Shown: positions 18,157 to 26,970 of the stretch, in pieces | How the letters are laid out: every line of letters starts with the position of its first letter | Position numbering within the stretch: position 1 is the first letter of the stretch | NCBI RefSeq assembly: GCF_902459695.1 | Contig: NZ_CABPRZ010000013.1 | Coordinates: 112,066 to 176,065 of the forward strand | Length of the DNA stretch: 64,000 bases | Source: Pandoraea terrae | GTDB taxonomy: Bacteria; Pseudomonadota; Gammaproteobacteria; Burkholderiales; Burkholderiaceae | Reading direction: 5' to 3' | Position numbers and translations under genes: made by a program | The notes under the pieces: generated by a model | The model's input: the letters and a program-made list of their open reading frames with translations, nothing else | What the model was told of the DNA's origin: nothing | Databases searched by the model: none

Positions 18157-18474
18157 ATGCCCTGGATTCTCCTCGTTTTCGCAGGCCTGCTTGAAGTCGC
18201 CTGGGCCGTTGGCCTGAAATACACGCACGGGTTCACCCGCCTCTGGCCGTCTGCCTTCACGCTCGCCTCCATGATCGGCAGCGTCTGGCTGCTGGCGCTC
18301 GCCGTGCGCGCATTGCCGCTCGGCACCGCTTATGCGATCTGGACCGGCATCGGCGCTGTCGGCGCTTTCGTTCTCGGTATCTTTCTGTTCGGCGAGTCAG
18401 CCTCTGCTGCGCGCATTGCCAGCGTTACCCTGATCCTTGCCGGGCTCGTCGGCTTGAAGCTCTCCGCGGTCTAG
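18157..18474 (+). CDS. gdx: Guanidinium exporter Gdx (SMR family, formerly SugE)
   Basis: A 105-residue small multidrug resistance protein with four membrane helices. The essential Glu lies in helix 1 ([15 protein letters not shown], near E13), and [16 protein letters not shown] in helix 3 is the SMR signature; the WAVGLKYT wording matches the Gdx rather than EmrE subtype. It works as an antiparallel dimer that exchanges guanidinium for protons. Regulation by the guanidine-II riboswitch immediately upstream supports this substrate. Confidence 0.93.
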   Translation: MPWILLVFAGLLEVAWAVGLKYTHGFTRLWPSAFTLASMIGSVWLLALAVRALPLGTAYAIWTGIGAVGAFVLGIFLFGESASAARIASVTLILAGLVGLKLSAV

Positions 18475-18599
18475 CGTGCGTGCCGGCCGCAAGCGCGGCA
18501 TAATGGCCCGGTGACCGGCGAAATTGGCCGGTACCGCGCTTTTCTTATTTTTGCGTGTGACGGTGCGACGCGGCCATTTCGGCGGCAGGCGAGGTCATC

Positions 18600-19196
18600 A
18601 TGCTGGAAACCATTGCTTTGGGCGCGGGACTGTCGTGGGCGAGCGGCCTGCGGCTCTACCTGACCGTTTGCTTCGCCGGCCTGGCGGCCCGACTCGGCTG
18701 GCTGCATTTGCCGCCGTCACTGGCGATTCTGGCGTCCACCTGGGTCATTGCGACCGCAGGCGTGCTGGCGGCGATCGAGTTCTTCGCCGACAAGATTCCG
18801 TTCATCGATTCCGCCTGGGATGCCGTGCATACCTTCATCCGCATCCCTGCCGGCATCCTGCTCGCGGCGGGTGCGTTCGGGCAGATGGACCCCGCGGTGA
18901 CCGTGCTGGCCGGTCTCGCCGGCGGCGCGCTTGCGGGCACGGCGCACCTGGCCAAGGCCGGCAGCCGTGCGCTGATCAATACATCGCCGGAACCTTTTTC
19001 CAATGTGGCGGCCTCAGCGGGCGAGGATGTGTCTACCATCGGCGGCCTGGCCATGGCGTTTTTCCTGCCGGCTGTCTTTCTTGTCATGCTGCTCGTGTTC
19101 GTGCTGCTCGCCTGGTGGTGGCTGCCGCGCGTGTGGCGCGGCTGGCGTTCGTTGCTGGCACGGGTGAAGGGATTGCGTAACGATGGCGTTCGGTGA
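18600..19196 (+). CDS. DUF4126 domain membrane protein
   Basis: A 198-residue protein with about five hydrophobic segments, including AILASTWVIATAGVLAAIEF and a C-terminal helix near residues 155-175. The SGLRLYLTVCFAGLAARLG start and the DKIPFIDSAWDAVHTFIRIPAG block are typical of DUF4126. The function of the family is unknown. Its last 14 bases overlap the start of the FtsX-like permease, so they probably work or at least are expressed together. Confidence 0.85.
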   Translation: MLETIALGAGLSWASGLRLYLTVCFAGLAARLGWLHLPPSLAILASTWVIATAGVLAAIEFFADKIPFIDSAWDAVHTFIRIPAGILLAAGAFGQMDPAVTVLAGLAGGALAGTAHLAKAGSRALINTSPEPFSNVAASAGEDVSTIGGLAMAFFLPAVFLVMLLVFVLLAWWWLPRVWRGWRSLLARVKGLRNDGVR

Positions 19197-21717
19197 TGTG
19201 TGCCGCCAGGCTTGGCGGATGTTTCTGCGCGACTGGCGCGCGGGTGAATTGCATCTGCTGCTGGCGGCGCTGTTGCTGGCCGTCGGGGCGCTTTCGAGCG
19301 TCGGCTTCCTGTCTGACCGCATGCAAGGCGGGCTCGAACGCGACGCGCGCCAAATGCTGGCCGCCGACATCGTCGTGCGAAGCGACGCGCCGCTTGCGCC
19401 AGATTTCATGGCGCGCGCGCAGGCCGACGGGCTGCGCACTGCCCAAACCGCTGCGTTCCCCAGCATGGCCAGCGCGCTGGGCGCCGACGGGCAGGCGCGT
19501 GCGAGCCGTCTGTCGTCGTTGAAGGCCGTTTCCGATGGCTATCCGTTGCGCGGCCGCGTGCGCGTGGCGGGAAGCCGCGACCCGTCCACCGTCGATGCCC
19601 CCGCCGTCGGCATTCCCGCGCAGGGTACTGTCTGGGTCGATCCCGCGTTGCTCGATGCACTGCAGGTCAAGGTCGGCGACAGCATTCGCGTCGGGCATCG
19701 AACGTTGCGCATCGCGCAGGTCATCACGCGCGAAATGGACCGCGGCTTCGGCTTCGGGGTTCTCGCGCCACGCGTCATGATGCGGTTCGACGAACTCCCT
19801 TCGACGGGACTCGTGCAGTTCGGCAGCCGCATCACCTATCGCCTGCTGGTGGCGGGCGCGGACGCCCCGGTCGCCGCCTATGCCGCGTGGGCGCGCGCTG
19901 AGGCCGGTGCGCTGCGCGGCGTGCAGTTCGAATCGCTCGACGACGGTCAGCCGCAGGTGAGGCAGACGCTCGATCGCGCCGCACGTTTTCTGTCGTTGGT
20001 GGCGTTGCTTGCGGCCGTGCTCGCGGCCGTCGCGGTCGGTATTGCGGCACAGCGCTATAGCCAACGGCATCTCGATGCGTGCGCCGTGATGCGTTGTCTC
20101 GGCCTCGGCCGCAAGGCGCTGCGCGGCATGGTCGCGGTGGAGTTTCTCGGACTGGCGGTCGTTGGGGGCGTGCTGGGCGTTGCCTTGGGCTTTGGCGCGC
20201 ATGAAGTCCTGCTGCGCCAACTCGGCGGCGTCGTGCCGGAGGGTTTGCCGGCACCGACGTGGCGGCCAGCGGCGTTCGGTCTGGCGAGCGCGCTCGTGCT
20301 GCTGCTCGGGTTCGCATTGCCGCCGTTGTTGCCGTTATCCGAAGTGGCGCCGCTGCATGTCTTGCGGCGCGAATGGGGGACGGCGCGGCGTCGCGGCTGG
20401 CTGGCGTACGGCGCAAGTGCGGCGGCGTTTGCGGTACTGCTGGTCTTCGCGGCACGCGATTTGACGCTCGGCGCCATGGTGGCAGGCGGTTTTGCAGCGG
20501 GCGCGGCGGTGTTCGGCGCGCTCGCGTGGCTGGCGATCCGTGTGCTTGCCGCGTGGGCGCGGCGTCGCGGCGCGGGCGGCGGGGTGGGCTGGCGTTATGC
20601 GCTCGCCGGATTGCGCCGGCGCGGGCTCGGCAGCGCACTGCAGGTCGTCGCCCTCGGCCTGGGCCTGATGGCGCTGCTTCTGCTTGCCATCACCCGCAAC
20701 GACCTCATCGCGGGCTGGCGGCAATCGAGTCCGCCCGATGCGCCGAACCGGTTCGTGATCGATATCCAGCCCGGGCAGGATGCCCCGGTGCTGGCGAGCC
20801 TGCGTGCGGCGGGATTGTCGGACGCGCAGTTGGCGCCGATGATTCGGGCGCGGCTGACCGCGATCAACGGCCGCCCGGTGACCGTCGATCGTTATACGGA
20901 GGAACGGGCGCGCCGGCTGGCCGAACGCGAGTTCAACCTTTCCTATGCGGCGCGTTTGCCGGACGGCAACCGCGTGACCGCAGGGCAATGGTATGGCGCC
21001 ACGGCGACCCCGCAGATCTCGATGGAGGCAGGCATCGCCAAGACGCTCGGCCTGAAGCTTGGCGACCGCCTGCGCTTCGAGGTCGCGGGGCAATCCGTTG
21101 ATGCGCCGATCACCAGTCTGCGCAAGCTCGATTGGGGTTCGATGCGTGTGAATTTCTTCGTGGTGATGCCGGCAGCTGCGCTGCGCGATTTCCCGGCGAC
21201 GTGGATTACGTCGTTCCATCTCGACCCGGCCCAGCAGCATGTGGCGGACGATCTCATGCGGCAGTTCCCGAATCTGACGATCATCGACACGGGGGCGCTG
21301 CTGGCGCAAATCCAGCAGATCCTGTCCCAGGTGATCAGTGCGGTACAGGCGCTGTTCGTCTTTACGCTTGCTGCCGGCATGCTGGTCTTGTACGCGGCGC
21401 TGGCGGGCACGCGCGACGAGCGTATGCGCGAGTCGGGCATCCTGCGGGCGTTGGGGGCATCGGCGCGGCAGTTGCGCGACGTGCATCTGGCCGAACTGGT
21501 GACGGTTGGCGCGCTGGCCGGGTTGCTGGCGGCCGCCGGCGCGGGCGCATTGGGCTGGATGCTCGCCCGCTACGTATTCGAATTCTCGCTCGGCTTCAAT
21601 GCGTGGTTGCCGGTCATTGGCGTGTCGGCGGGCGTGCTCTGCGCGCTGATCGGGGGATGGAGCGGTTTGCGCGCGGTGTTGCGGCAATCGGCCGCGCGCA
21701 CGCTGCGCGAAGTCTAA
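19183..21717 (+). CDS. FtsX-like ABC transporter permease (YbbP type)
   Basis: An 844-residue membrane protein with two FtsX/MacB-type modules: a first helix near residues 20-40, a large periplasmic domain, membrane clusters at about 265-460, a second periplasmic domain (about 510-700) and a final three-helix cluster (about 705-840). LDACAVMRCLGLGRKALRGMV and MRESGILRALGASARQLRDV are the paired coupling-helix motifs. Family members extract or move envelope lipids or lipoproteins with a YbbA-like ATPase. No ATPase gene lies beside it here. Confidence 0.87.
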   Translation: MAFGDVCRQAWRMFLRDWRAGELHLLLAALLLAVGALSSVGFLSDRMQGGLERDARQMLAADIVVRSDAPLAPDFMARAQADGLRTAQTAAFPSMASALGADGQARASRLSSLKAVSDGYPLRGRVRVAGSRDPSTVDAPAVGIPAQGTVWVDPALLDALQVKVGDSIRVGHRTLRIAQVITREMDRGFGFGVLAPRVMMRFDELPSTGLVQFGSRITYRLLVAGADAPVAAYAAWARAEAGALRGVQFESLDDGQPQVRQTLDRAARFLSLVALLAAVLAAVAVGIAAQRYSQRHLDACAVMRCLGLGRKALRGMVAVEFLGLAVVGGVLGVALGFGAHEVLLRQLGGVVPEGLPAPTWRPAAFGLASALVLLLGFALPPLLPLSEVAPLHVLRREWGTARRRGWLAYGASAAAFAVLLVFAARDLTLGAMVAGGFAAGAAVFGALAWLAIRVLAAWARRRGAGGGVGWRYALAGLRRRGLGSALQVVALGLGLMALLLLAITRNDLIAGWRQSSPPDAPNRFVIDIQPGQDAPVLASLRAAGLSDAQLAPMIRARLTAINGRPVTVDRYTEERARRLAEREFNLSYAARLPDGNRVTAGQWYGATATPQISMEAGIAKTLGLKLGDRLRFEVAGQSVDAPITSLRKLDWGSMRVNFFVVMPAAALRDFPATWITSFHLDPAQQHVADDLMRQFPNLTIIDTGALLAQIQQILSQVISAVQALFVFTLAAGMLVLYAALAGTRDERMRESGILRALGASARQLRDVHLAELVTVGALAGLLAAAGAGALGWMLARYVFEFSLGFNAWLPVIGVSAGVLCALIGGWSGLRAVLRQSAARTLREV

Positions 21718-21757
21718 CGCATCGCACGCCGCGCCCGGCTCAGGCACAATAGTGTCC

Positions 21758-22198
21758 ATGACAACCGAAATTTCATCTCAAACGCAGGGCGTGGACACGC
21801 CCGACGACGCCGACACGCAACCGACCGCGTTCGCCCTGTTGGGCGGTGAGTCGGGCGTGCGTGAACTGGTGGACCGCTTCTACGATCTGATGGATCTCGA
21901 GCCCGAATTCGCCGGCATTCGCAGCCTGCATCCCGAGACGCTGGCGGGTTCGCGCGACAAATTCCACTGGTTCCTGTGCGGCTGGCTCGGCGGCCCGAAT
22001 CATTACATCGAGCGCTTTGGCCACCCGCGTCTGCGTGCGCGCCATTTGCCGTTTCCGATCGCCACGAGCGAGCGCGACCAATGGCTGCGCTGCATGGCCT
22101 GGGCCATGCAGGATGTCGGGATCGACGCCGCGTTGCAGGAGCGCTTGCTGCAGGCGTTCTACGGCACGGCGGACTGGATGCGCAATCGCGCCGGTTAG
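21758..22198 (+). CDS. Group II truncated haemoglobin
   Basis: A 146-residue globin of the 2/2 fold. The GGESGVRELVDRFYDLM start, the FLCGWLGGPNHYIERFGHPRLRARHLPF block with the proximal His, and the C-terminal AFYGTADWMRN region match bacterial group II truncated haemoglobins, which bind oxygen or detoxify NO and peroxide. A GTG six bases upstream could also start translation. Its stop overlaps that of the convergent DUF2062 gene. Confidence 0.88.
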   Translation: MTTEISSQTQGVDTPDDADTQPTAFALLGGESGVRELVDRFYDLMDLEPEFAGIRSLHPETLAGSRDKFHWFLCGWLGGPNHYIERFGHPRLRARHLPFPIATSERDQWLRCMAWAMQDVGIDAALQERLLQAFYGTADWMRNRAG

Positions 22199-22707
22199 GC
22201 GCGCGGTTGCCGCCGTTGACGGATCGCGATGACAGCAAATCCCAGCCCGTAGGCGAGCAGGGCGCCGGCGATGGCGCACGTCGTCAGGCCCACGAGCAAA
22301 TGCATGGTCGCGGCGCCGACGTCAAAACGGCCGAGCGATGCGATGGCGGCCTCGCCGGCGCGCGCTGCGGCGGCAACCGTCGCTTCCAGGTCCCCGGGGC
22401 GCCACCAGGACATCATCCACCCGCCGAGTTTGTGCGCACCGATATAAACGAACGGTAACGTAAGCGGGTTCGTGATGAATGTGCCGGCAGCGGCCACCAG
22501 CAAATTGCCGCGCAGCATGGCGGCGGCGAGCATTGCCACAAAAATCTGACCGACCGGGATCAGGACACCGAAGAACACGCCGCAGGCAAGTCCGAGCGCG
22601 ACCGCGCGCGGCGTAATCTGCCAGAGACTGCGGCGCAACAATGCGCGGGCGTGCGGACGCAGCCAACGCGAACGCAAGAGCCGCATCGGGCGCAAAATCT
22701 TCAGCAT
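22195..22707 (-). CDS. DUF2062 domain membrane protein
   Basis: A 170-residue protein with a basic N-terminus and three to four membrane segments (about 37-75, 80-95 and 140-165). PRAVALGLACGVFFGVLIPVG and GTFITNPLTLPFVYIGAHKLG are the DUF2062 landmarks. Function unknown. It converges with the haemoglobin gene and is separated by 143 bases from the LOG gene, whose stop faces its start on the same strand. Confidence 0.85.
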   Translation of the reverse strand: MLKILRPMRLLRSRWLRPHARALLRRSLWQITPRAVALGLACGVFFGVLIPVGQIFVAMLAAAMLRGNLLVAAAGTFITNPLTLPFVYIGAHKLGGWMMSWWRPGDLEATVAAAARAGEAAIASLGRFDVGAATMHLLVGLTTCAIAGALLAYGLGFAVIAIRQRRQPRA

Positions 22708-22850
22708 CGGGTGTTCCTGACGATAGACGAGGGACCGGCGGCCACCAGGCCGGCGCGTCGGGCGCGCTCAGCGCCGTCGTCAGTATCTGATCGGTGAGGG
22801 CGGCGAGAGTTCACTACGCCGCCCGGGAGGTCCCGCGCGGGCCGCTCGGA

Positions 22851-23435
22851 TCAGATCTGGTCGCGCTGCTGGGCCCAGCGGTCGACCAAGGCCGGTTGGC
22901 GCTGAACCAACGTATCGAGGATCGCCTCGGGTGCGGTTTCGACCACCAACTGGTCGACCTGGGGGGCCTTGAGAAATTGTTCCTGCACCATGTGGCGCAG
23001 GAAACCGAGCAGCGGATCGTAATACTGCTCGACGTTGAGCAATCCGATCGGCTTGGCGTGGTAGCCGATCTGCAGCCACGTAAATACCTCGAACAGTTCC
23101 TCGCAGGTGCCGATGCCGCCCGGCATGGCGATGAAGCCTTCGGACAGGTCGGCCATCATCTGCTTGCGCTCGTGCATGTTCCTGACGACGTGCAGTTCGG
23201 TCAGTCCGCGATGACCGACTTCCCGCTGCATCAGCGCTTCGGGAATGATGCCGATCGCTTCGCCGCCGTGCGCCATCACGGCATCGGCAATCACTCCCAT
23301 CAGGCCGACCTTGCCGCCGCCGTAGACGAGGCGAATGCCCCGCTCGGCCATGCGTTGCCCCAGCACACGTGCGCCGTCGGCATAGGCGGGACGCACGCCG
23401 CTGGCGGCACCGCAATAGACGCAAAGCGAACGCAT
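22851..23435 (-). CDS. LOG family protein (cytokinin riboside 5'-monophosphate phosphoribohydrolase type)
   Basis: A 194-residue Rossmann-like enzyme. YGGGKVGLMGVIADAV and the signature PGGIGTCEELFEVFTW are diagnostic of the LOG/YgdH family, whose members hydrolyse the N-glycosidic bond of nucleoside monophosphates. Its ATG shares one base with the TetR gene's stop (TAATG), so the two genes are translationally coupled. Confidence 0.9.
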   Translation of the reverse strand: MRSLCVYCGAASGVRPAYADGARVLGQRMAERGIRLVYGGGKVGLMGVIADAVMAHGGEAIGIIPEALMQREVGHRGLTELHVVRNMHERKQMMADLSEGFIAMPGGIGTCEELFEVFTWLQIGYHAKPIGLLNVEQYYDPLLGFLRHMVQEQFLKAPQVDQLVVETAPEAILDTLVQRQPALVDRWAQQRDQI

Positions 23436-24100
23436 TACCTGGCTCCCTGCGACGACTCGTGCGCAAGCTTGTCATAAAGCTCGCGTGAACGGCCCTTCAG
23501 ATACGGCGCCATTTGCGAAAGAATGTGATAGCTGGCCTGGTGCAGACCTGCGCCGATTTCGGCGGGATCGTTGTACTTGCGGGGATTCATGACGAACTGG
23601 TAGGAAAGCCAGTAGGTAGACAGCACCACCATGTTGGTCGTGACGATATCGATCTGCTCGGGAGTGATGTCCATTTCCCCGTCGGCGACGAGCATGTCGC
23701 ACATCTCGCGGGCAAAACGCTTCTTGTGCCCGACGATCTGCTTGAAGTGCGTTTCCAGCGTACGGTTGCGTGCCAGCAGGTCGTTGAGATCGCGGTAGAG
23801 AAAACGAAAGCGCCACAGGAACTCCGACATGTACTGGAGATAGGTCCAGACTTCGTCGAGCGTGGGTTTGTGATCGTCGGGCAGCCGCAGGCGGCGTTCG
23901 ATTTCCTGCTCGAACTGCGCGAAGATGCTGTTGATAATGTCGTCTTTGTTGCGGAAGTGGTAATACAGATTACCCGGGCTGATTTTCATCTCCTCGGCAA
24001 TCGTGGTGGTCGTGACGTTCGGTTCGCCGATTTCGTTGAAGAGTCGAAGCGAAACCTCGAGAATTCGTTCGCGGGTGCGGCGTGGCGGCTTTGCTTCCAT
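23435..24100 (-). CDS. TetR family transcriptional regulator
   Basis: A 221-residue protein. The N-terminal helix-turn-helix (about 10-56; TTTTIAEEMKISPGNLYYHFRNKDDI) is canonical TetR; the C-terminal ligand domain (about 75-215) is a DUF-type all-helical region with several Tyr and Trp residues. It is co-transcribed with and coupled to the LOG gene. Its ligand is not predictable from sequence. Confidence 0.9.
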   Translation of the reverse strand: MEAKPPRRTRERILEVSLRLFNEIGEPNVTTTTIAEEMKISPGNLYYHFRNKDDIINSIFAQFEQEIERRLRLPDDHKPTLDEVWTYLQYMSEFLWRFRFLYRDLNDLLARNRTLETHFKQIVGHKKRFAREMCDMLVADGEMDITPEQIDIVTTNMVVLSTYWLSYQFVMNPRKYNDPAEIGAGLHQASYHILSQMAPYLKGRSRELYDKLAHESSQGAR

Positions 24101-24233
24101 GTCTGTCGGCCCCGGTAGGCGGCAAGCTCGGCGAGGAGTTGGTCCGCTTGCGTTTATGGAATAGGTCTATCGCGCCGATTATACCCGGCGCGTTTCCCGT
24201 GCCAAGCGGCGCGTCAGCGCAATTCCGCCGTCG

Positions 24234-24665
24234 TCACAGGAAGGCGCGGACCAGTCCGACAATGACGGGGCCGGCGAGCGAGCCCCAGGTGAGCAGACAG
24301 AGCGCAAGGGCGACGAGGACGGCGGCGCTGCCGAAGTCCTTGGCCCGCTTGGACAGTTGATGATGCTCAAGGGAGATGCGATCGATGGCGGCCTCGATGC
24401 TCGAGTTGATCAGCTCGACAATCAGCACGAGCAGCACCGAGCCGATCAGCAGCACGCGTTCGACCGCGCTGACCGGCAAGAGGACGGCAGCCGGCACGAG
24501 CACGATCGCCAGCGCCAGCTCCTGCCGGAATGCGCTTTCCTCGAAAATGGCGAAACGAAAGCCGGACAGCGAGTATTTCAGCGCCCGCCACGCGCGCAGC
24601 AACCCCCGATTGCCTTTGTAGGGATTGGGCTCGTCGTCACGCGGTGGCGGTTGGTCAATGAACAA
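24234..24665 (-). CDS. dgkA: Diacylglycerol kinase
   Basis: A 143-residue integral membrane kinase with three helices. The catalytic block ELINSSIEAAIDRI and the acidic FRQELAL are present; the enzyme recycles diacylglycerol to phosphatidic acid in the inner membrane. The N-terminal extension (about 22 residues, DQPPPRDDEPNPYKG) is longer than in E. coli. The start is a TTG with GAGGA nine bases upstream. It follows the glycosyltransferase gene after 27 bases on the same strand. Confidence 0.93.
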   Translation of the reverse strand: MFIDQPPPRDDEPNPYKGNRGLLRAWRALKYSLSGFRFAIFEESAFRQELALAIVLVPAAVLLPVSAVERVLLIGSVLLVLIVELINSSIEAAIDRISLEHHQLSKRAKDFGSAAVLVALALCLLTWGSLAGPVIVGLVRAFL

Positions 24666-24692
24666 AACGTAAGGTCCTCGCCGCGAAGCGGC

Positions 24693-25730
24693 TCAGGTCG
24701 CGTGCGCGAGCGGCGACGGCTCGGGTACACGCGGGTGGAGGTGGGCGACGAACTCGGCGGAGGCCGCCTGCCACGAAAAACGCTCGGCCCAGGCGCGCGC
24801 ACTCTCGCGCGAGACCTTGAGCGCGTCGAGGCAGGCATCGCGCAAATCCTCGCGCAGTGCGCCACCTTGGCCTTCGGGGCAACCGTTGAGAACGTCGATC
24901 GGACCGGTCACCGGATACGCAGCGACGGGCAGGCCGCATGCCATGGCTTCGAGCAGCACCAGGCCAAACGTGTCTGTGCGGCTGGGAAACACGAAGACGT
25001 CGGCGGAAGCGTACACCTTGGCAAGTTCGGCTTGCGACAGCATGCCGAGATAATTGACATCCGGATAGCGCGACCGCAGTTCCGCAAGCAGGGGGCCTTC
25101 TCCGGCGACCCATTTCGAACCGGGCAGGTCGAGTTTCAGAAACGCCTCGATGTTTTTCTCCACCGCAACGCGTCCCACGTACAGGAAGATCGGATGGGCC
25201 GAATTTAACACATGTGCCGGCTGCGGATGAAAGATGTCCAGGTCGACGCCGCGCGTCCAGAGCACGACGTTGCCGAAGCCGTTGGCCTCCAGGTCGCGCT
25301 TGACGACCGGGGTCGGCGCCATCACCGCGCTCGAGCGCTTGTGGAACCAGCGCAGAAAGCGATAGGTCGTGGCCAGCGGCAGACCGAAGCGGGCCTGCAC
25401 GTATTCCGGGAAACGTGTGTGATAGGCCGTCGTGAACGGGAAATTGTTGCGGATGGCCCAGCGGCGCGCGGCCATGCCGAGCGGGCCCTCGGTCGCGATA
25501 TGCAGCGCGTCCGGGGCGAAGGTTTCGATGCGGCGCGCGACCTTGCCGCCCGCGAAGAATGCCAGCCGGATTTCCGGGTAGGTCGGACAAGGCAAGGTCC
25601 GGAATTCAAGCGGCGTGAGCAGGTCGACGCGATGGCCGCTCGCTTCGAGCTGGGCGCGCGTGTTCTTGAGCGTGCGGACCACGCCGTTGATCTGCGGGTC
25701 CCAGGCATCGGTGACGATCAGGATTTTCAT
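24693..25730 (-). CDS. GT4 family glycosyltransferase
   Basis: A 345-residue GT-B enzyme of the family that includes mannosyl- and glucosyl-transferases acting on lipid acceptors. N-terminal TDAWDPQINGVVRTL is the acceptor-side motif; YVGRVAVEKNIEAFL and the EX7E block PSRTDTFGLVLLEAMACGLPVAA carry the nucleotide-sugar site. Similar proteins make glycolipids in the membrane. It is followed downstream by dgkA, and the metallophosphoesterase is its upstream neighbour on the same strand. The exact sugar and acceptor are unknown. Confidence 0.87.
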   Translation of the reverse strand: MKILIVTDAWDPQINGVVRTLKNTRAQLEASGHRVDLLTPLEFRTLPCPTYPEIRLAFFAGGKVARRIETFAPDALHIATEGPLGMAARRWAIRNNFPFTTAYHTRFPEYVQARFGLPLATTYRFLRWFHKRSSAVMAPTPVVKRDLEANGFGNVVLWTRGVDLDIFHPQPAHVLNSAHPIFLYVGRVAVEKNIEAFLKLDLPGSKWVAGEGPLLAELRSRYPDVNYLGMLSQAELAKVYASADVFVFPSRTDTFGLVLLEAMACGLPVAAYPVTGPIDVLNGCPEGQGGALREDLRDACLDALKVSRESARAWAERFSWQAASAEFVAHLHPRVPEPSPLAHAT

Positions 25731-25860
25731 GGTGCGCTCCTTGCGCGGATGTCAGAGGGAACAGCAGGGATGAAACAGGGATTCGGGAAGCGGGTGCGGC
25801 AACCGGCGGGCGGCGGGCCACGGCGGCCGTCCCGTTCCGGCATGCCGCCCGAGGCAATCG

Positions 25861-26829
25861 TCATGCAGCGGTGGCGGTGGTGGCGGAAGTGGCCGGCGTC
25901 TTGACGAGTTGCGCGGCGCGCTTTTGCGTCCAGTACACGATGCGCAGGTCGCCGTCTTCCGTTTCGACGAGCGCCGACAGGCTCTCGACCCAATCCCCGT
26001 CGTTGCAGTACAGGAGTCCGTCGATGTCGCGGATCTCCGGCTTGTGGATGTGGCCGCAGACGACGCCGTCACAGCCTCGGCGCCGGGCTTCCTCGGCCAT
26101 CACATGTTCGAATGCCGAAATGAAGTTGACGGCGTTCTTGACCTGATGCTTGAGGTACTGCGACAGGGACCAGTACGGAAAGCCGAAGCGGGTCCGCACG
26201 CGATTGAACCAGCGGTTGAGCAGCAGGGTGAGGGTGTAGAGCGAATCGCCCAGGTAGGCAAGCCAGCGCGCATGCTGGATCACGCCGTCGAACAGATCGC
26301 CGTGGGTGATCCACAGCCGCTTGCCGGTCAGCGTCGTGTGGAACGCCTCATCGCGCACCGCGATGTCACCGAACGCGAGCCCGCAGAACTGACGGGCGGC
26401 TTCGTCGTGGTTTCCCGGCACATACACGACCTGCGTGCCTTTGCGTGCGCGGCGCAGCATCTTCTGCACGACATCGTTGTGCGCCTGCGGCCAGTGCCAT
26501 CCCTTGCGAAGGTGCCAGCCGTCGATGATGTCCCCGACCAGGTACAGGTAATCCGACTCGTGGTGGCGCAGGAAATCGAGCAGATAGTCGGCCTGGCAGC
26601 CTTGCGTGCCGAGGTGAATGTCGGACAGCCAGATCGCCCGGTAGCGGGTGACGCCGTCGGGCGGTGCGTCGAGCGGGTCGGCGGGCGGTTCGGGCGGAAC
26701 GCAAAAACCTGGCGGCAATGTCGCGGACAGACCTGGCGCCTGTGCGCGTGCCGGGGGCGTCTCGACATCGTGGCCGGCACGGGCAACGGGCGATGGGAGC
26801 GGGCGCGGGAAAGCGGGTGTCGTGGTCAT
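25861..26829 (-). CDS. Metallophosphoesterase (UDP-2,3-diacylglucosamine hydrolase-like)
   Basis: A 322-residue two-metal phosphoesterase. The five motifs are clear: SDIHLG, GDIIDGW, PGNHDE, THGDLFDG and CGHIHKPEI. The family includes LpxH, but this protein is larger (LpxH about 240 residues) and its role in lipid A synthesis is not proven. The N-terminal 50 residues are Pro/Ala-rich and low in complexity. I start at the ATG MTTTPAF; a GTG at 26871 is possible. Upstream of the glycosyltransferase and dgkA genes, in a probable envelope-lipid operon. Confidence 0.83.
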   Translation of the reverse strand: MTTTPAFPRPLPSPVARAGHDVETPPARAQAPGLSATLPPGFCVPPEPPADPLDAPPDGVTRYRAIWLSDIHLGTQGCQADYLLDFLRHHESDYLYLVGDIIDGWHLRKGWHWPQAHNDVVQKMLRRARKGTQVVYVPGNHDEAARQFCGLAFGDIAVRDEAFHTTLTGKRLWITHGDLFDGVIQHARWLAYLGDSLYTLTLLLNRWFNRVRTRFGFPYWSLSQYLKHQVKNAVNFISAFEHVMAEEARRRGCDGVVCGHIHKPEIRDIDGLLYCNDGDWVESLSALVETEDGDLRIVYWTQKRAAQLVKTPATSATTATAA

Positions 26830-26970
26830 GCGGGTTCGTCCGTCGCATTGAACATGGCAGCATTGCGCCACGGTTGCGTGAAAGGACGATGACAGTCACG
26901 GAACTGTCTGAAACTGTCGCACGCCCGCGACGACGCGCTTCAGGACCTGCCGCGGTACAGCTGGAAGGCG

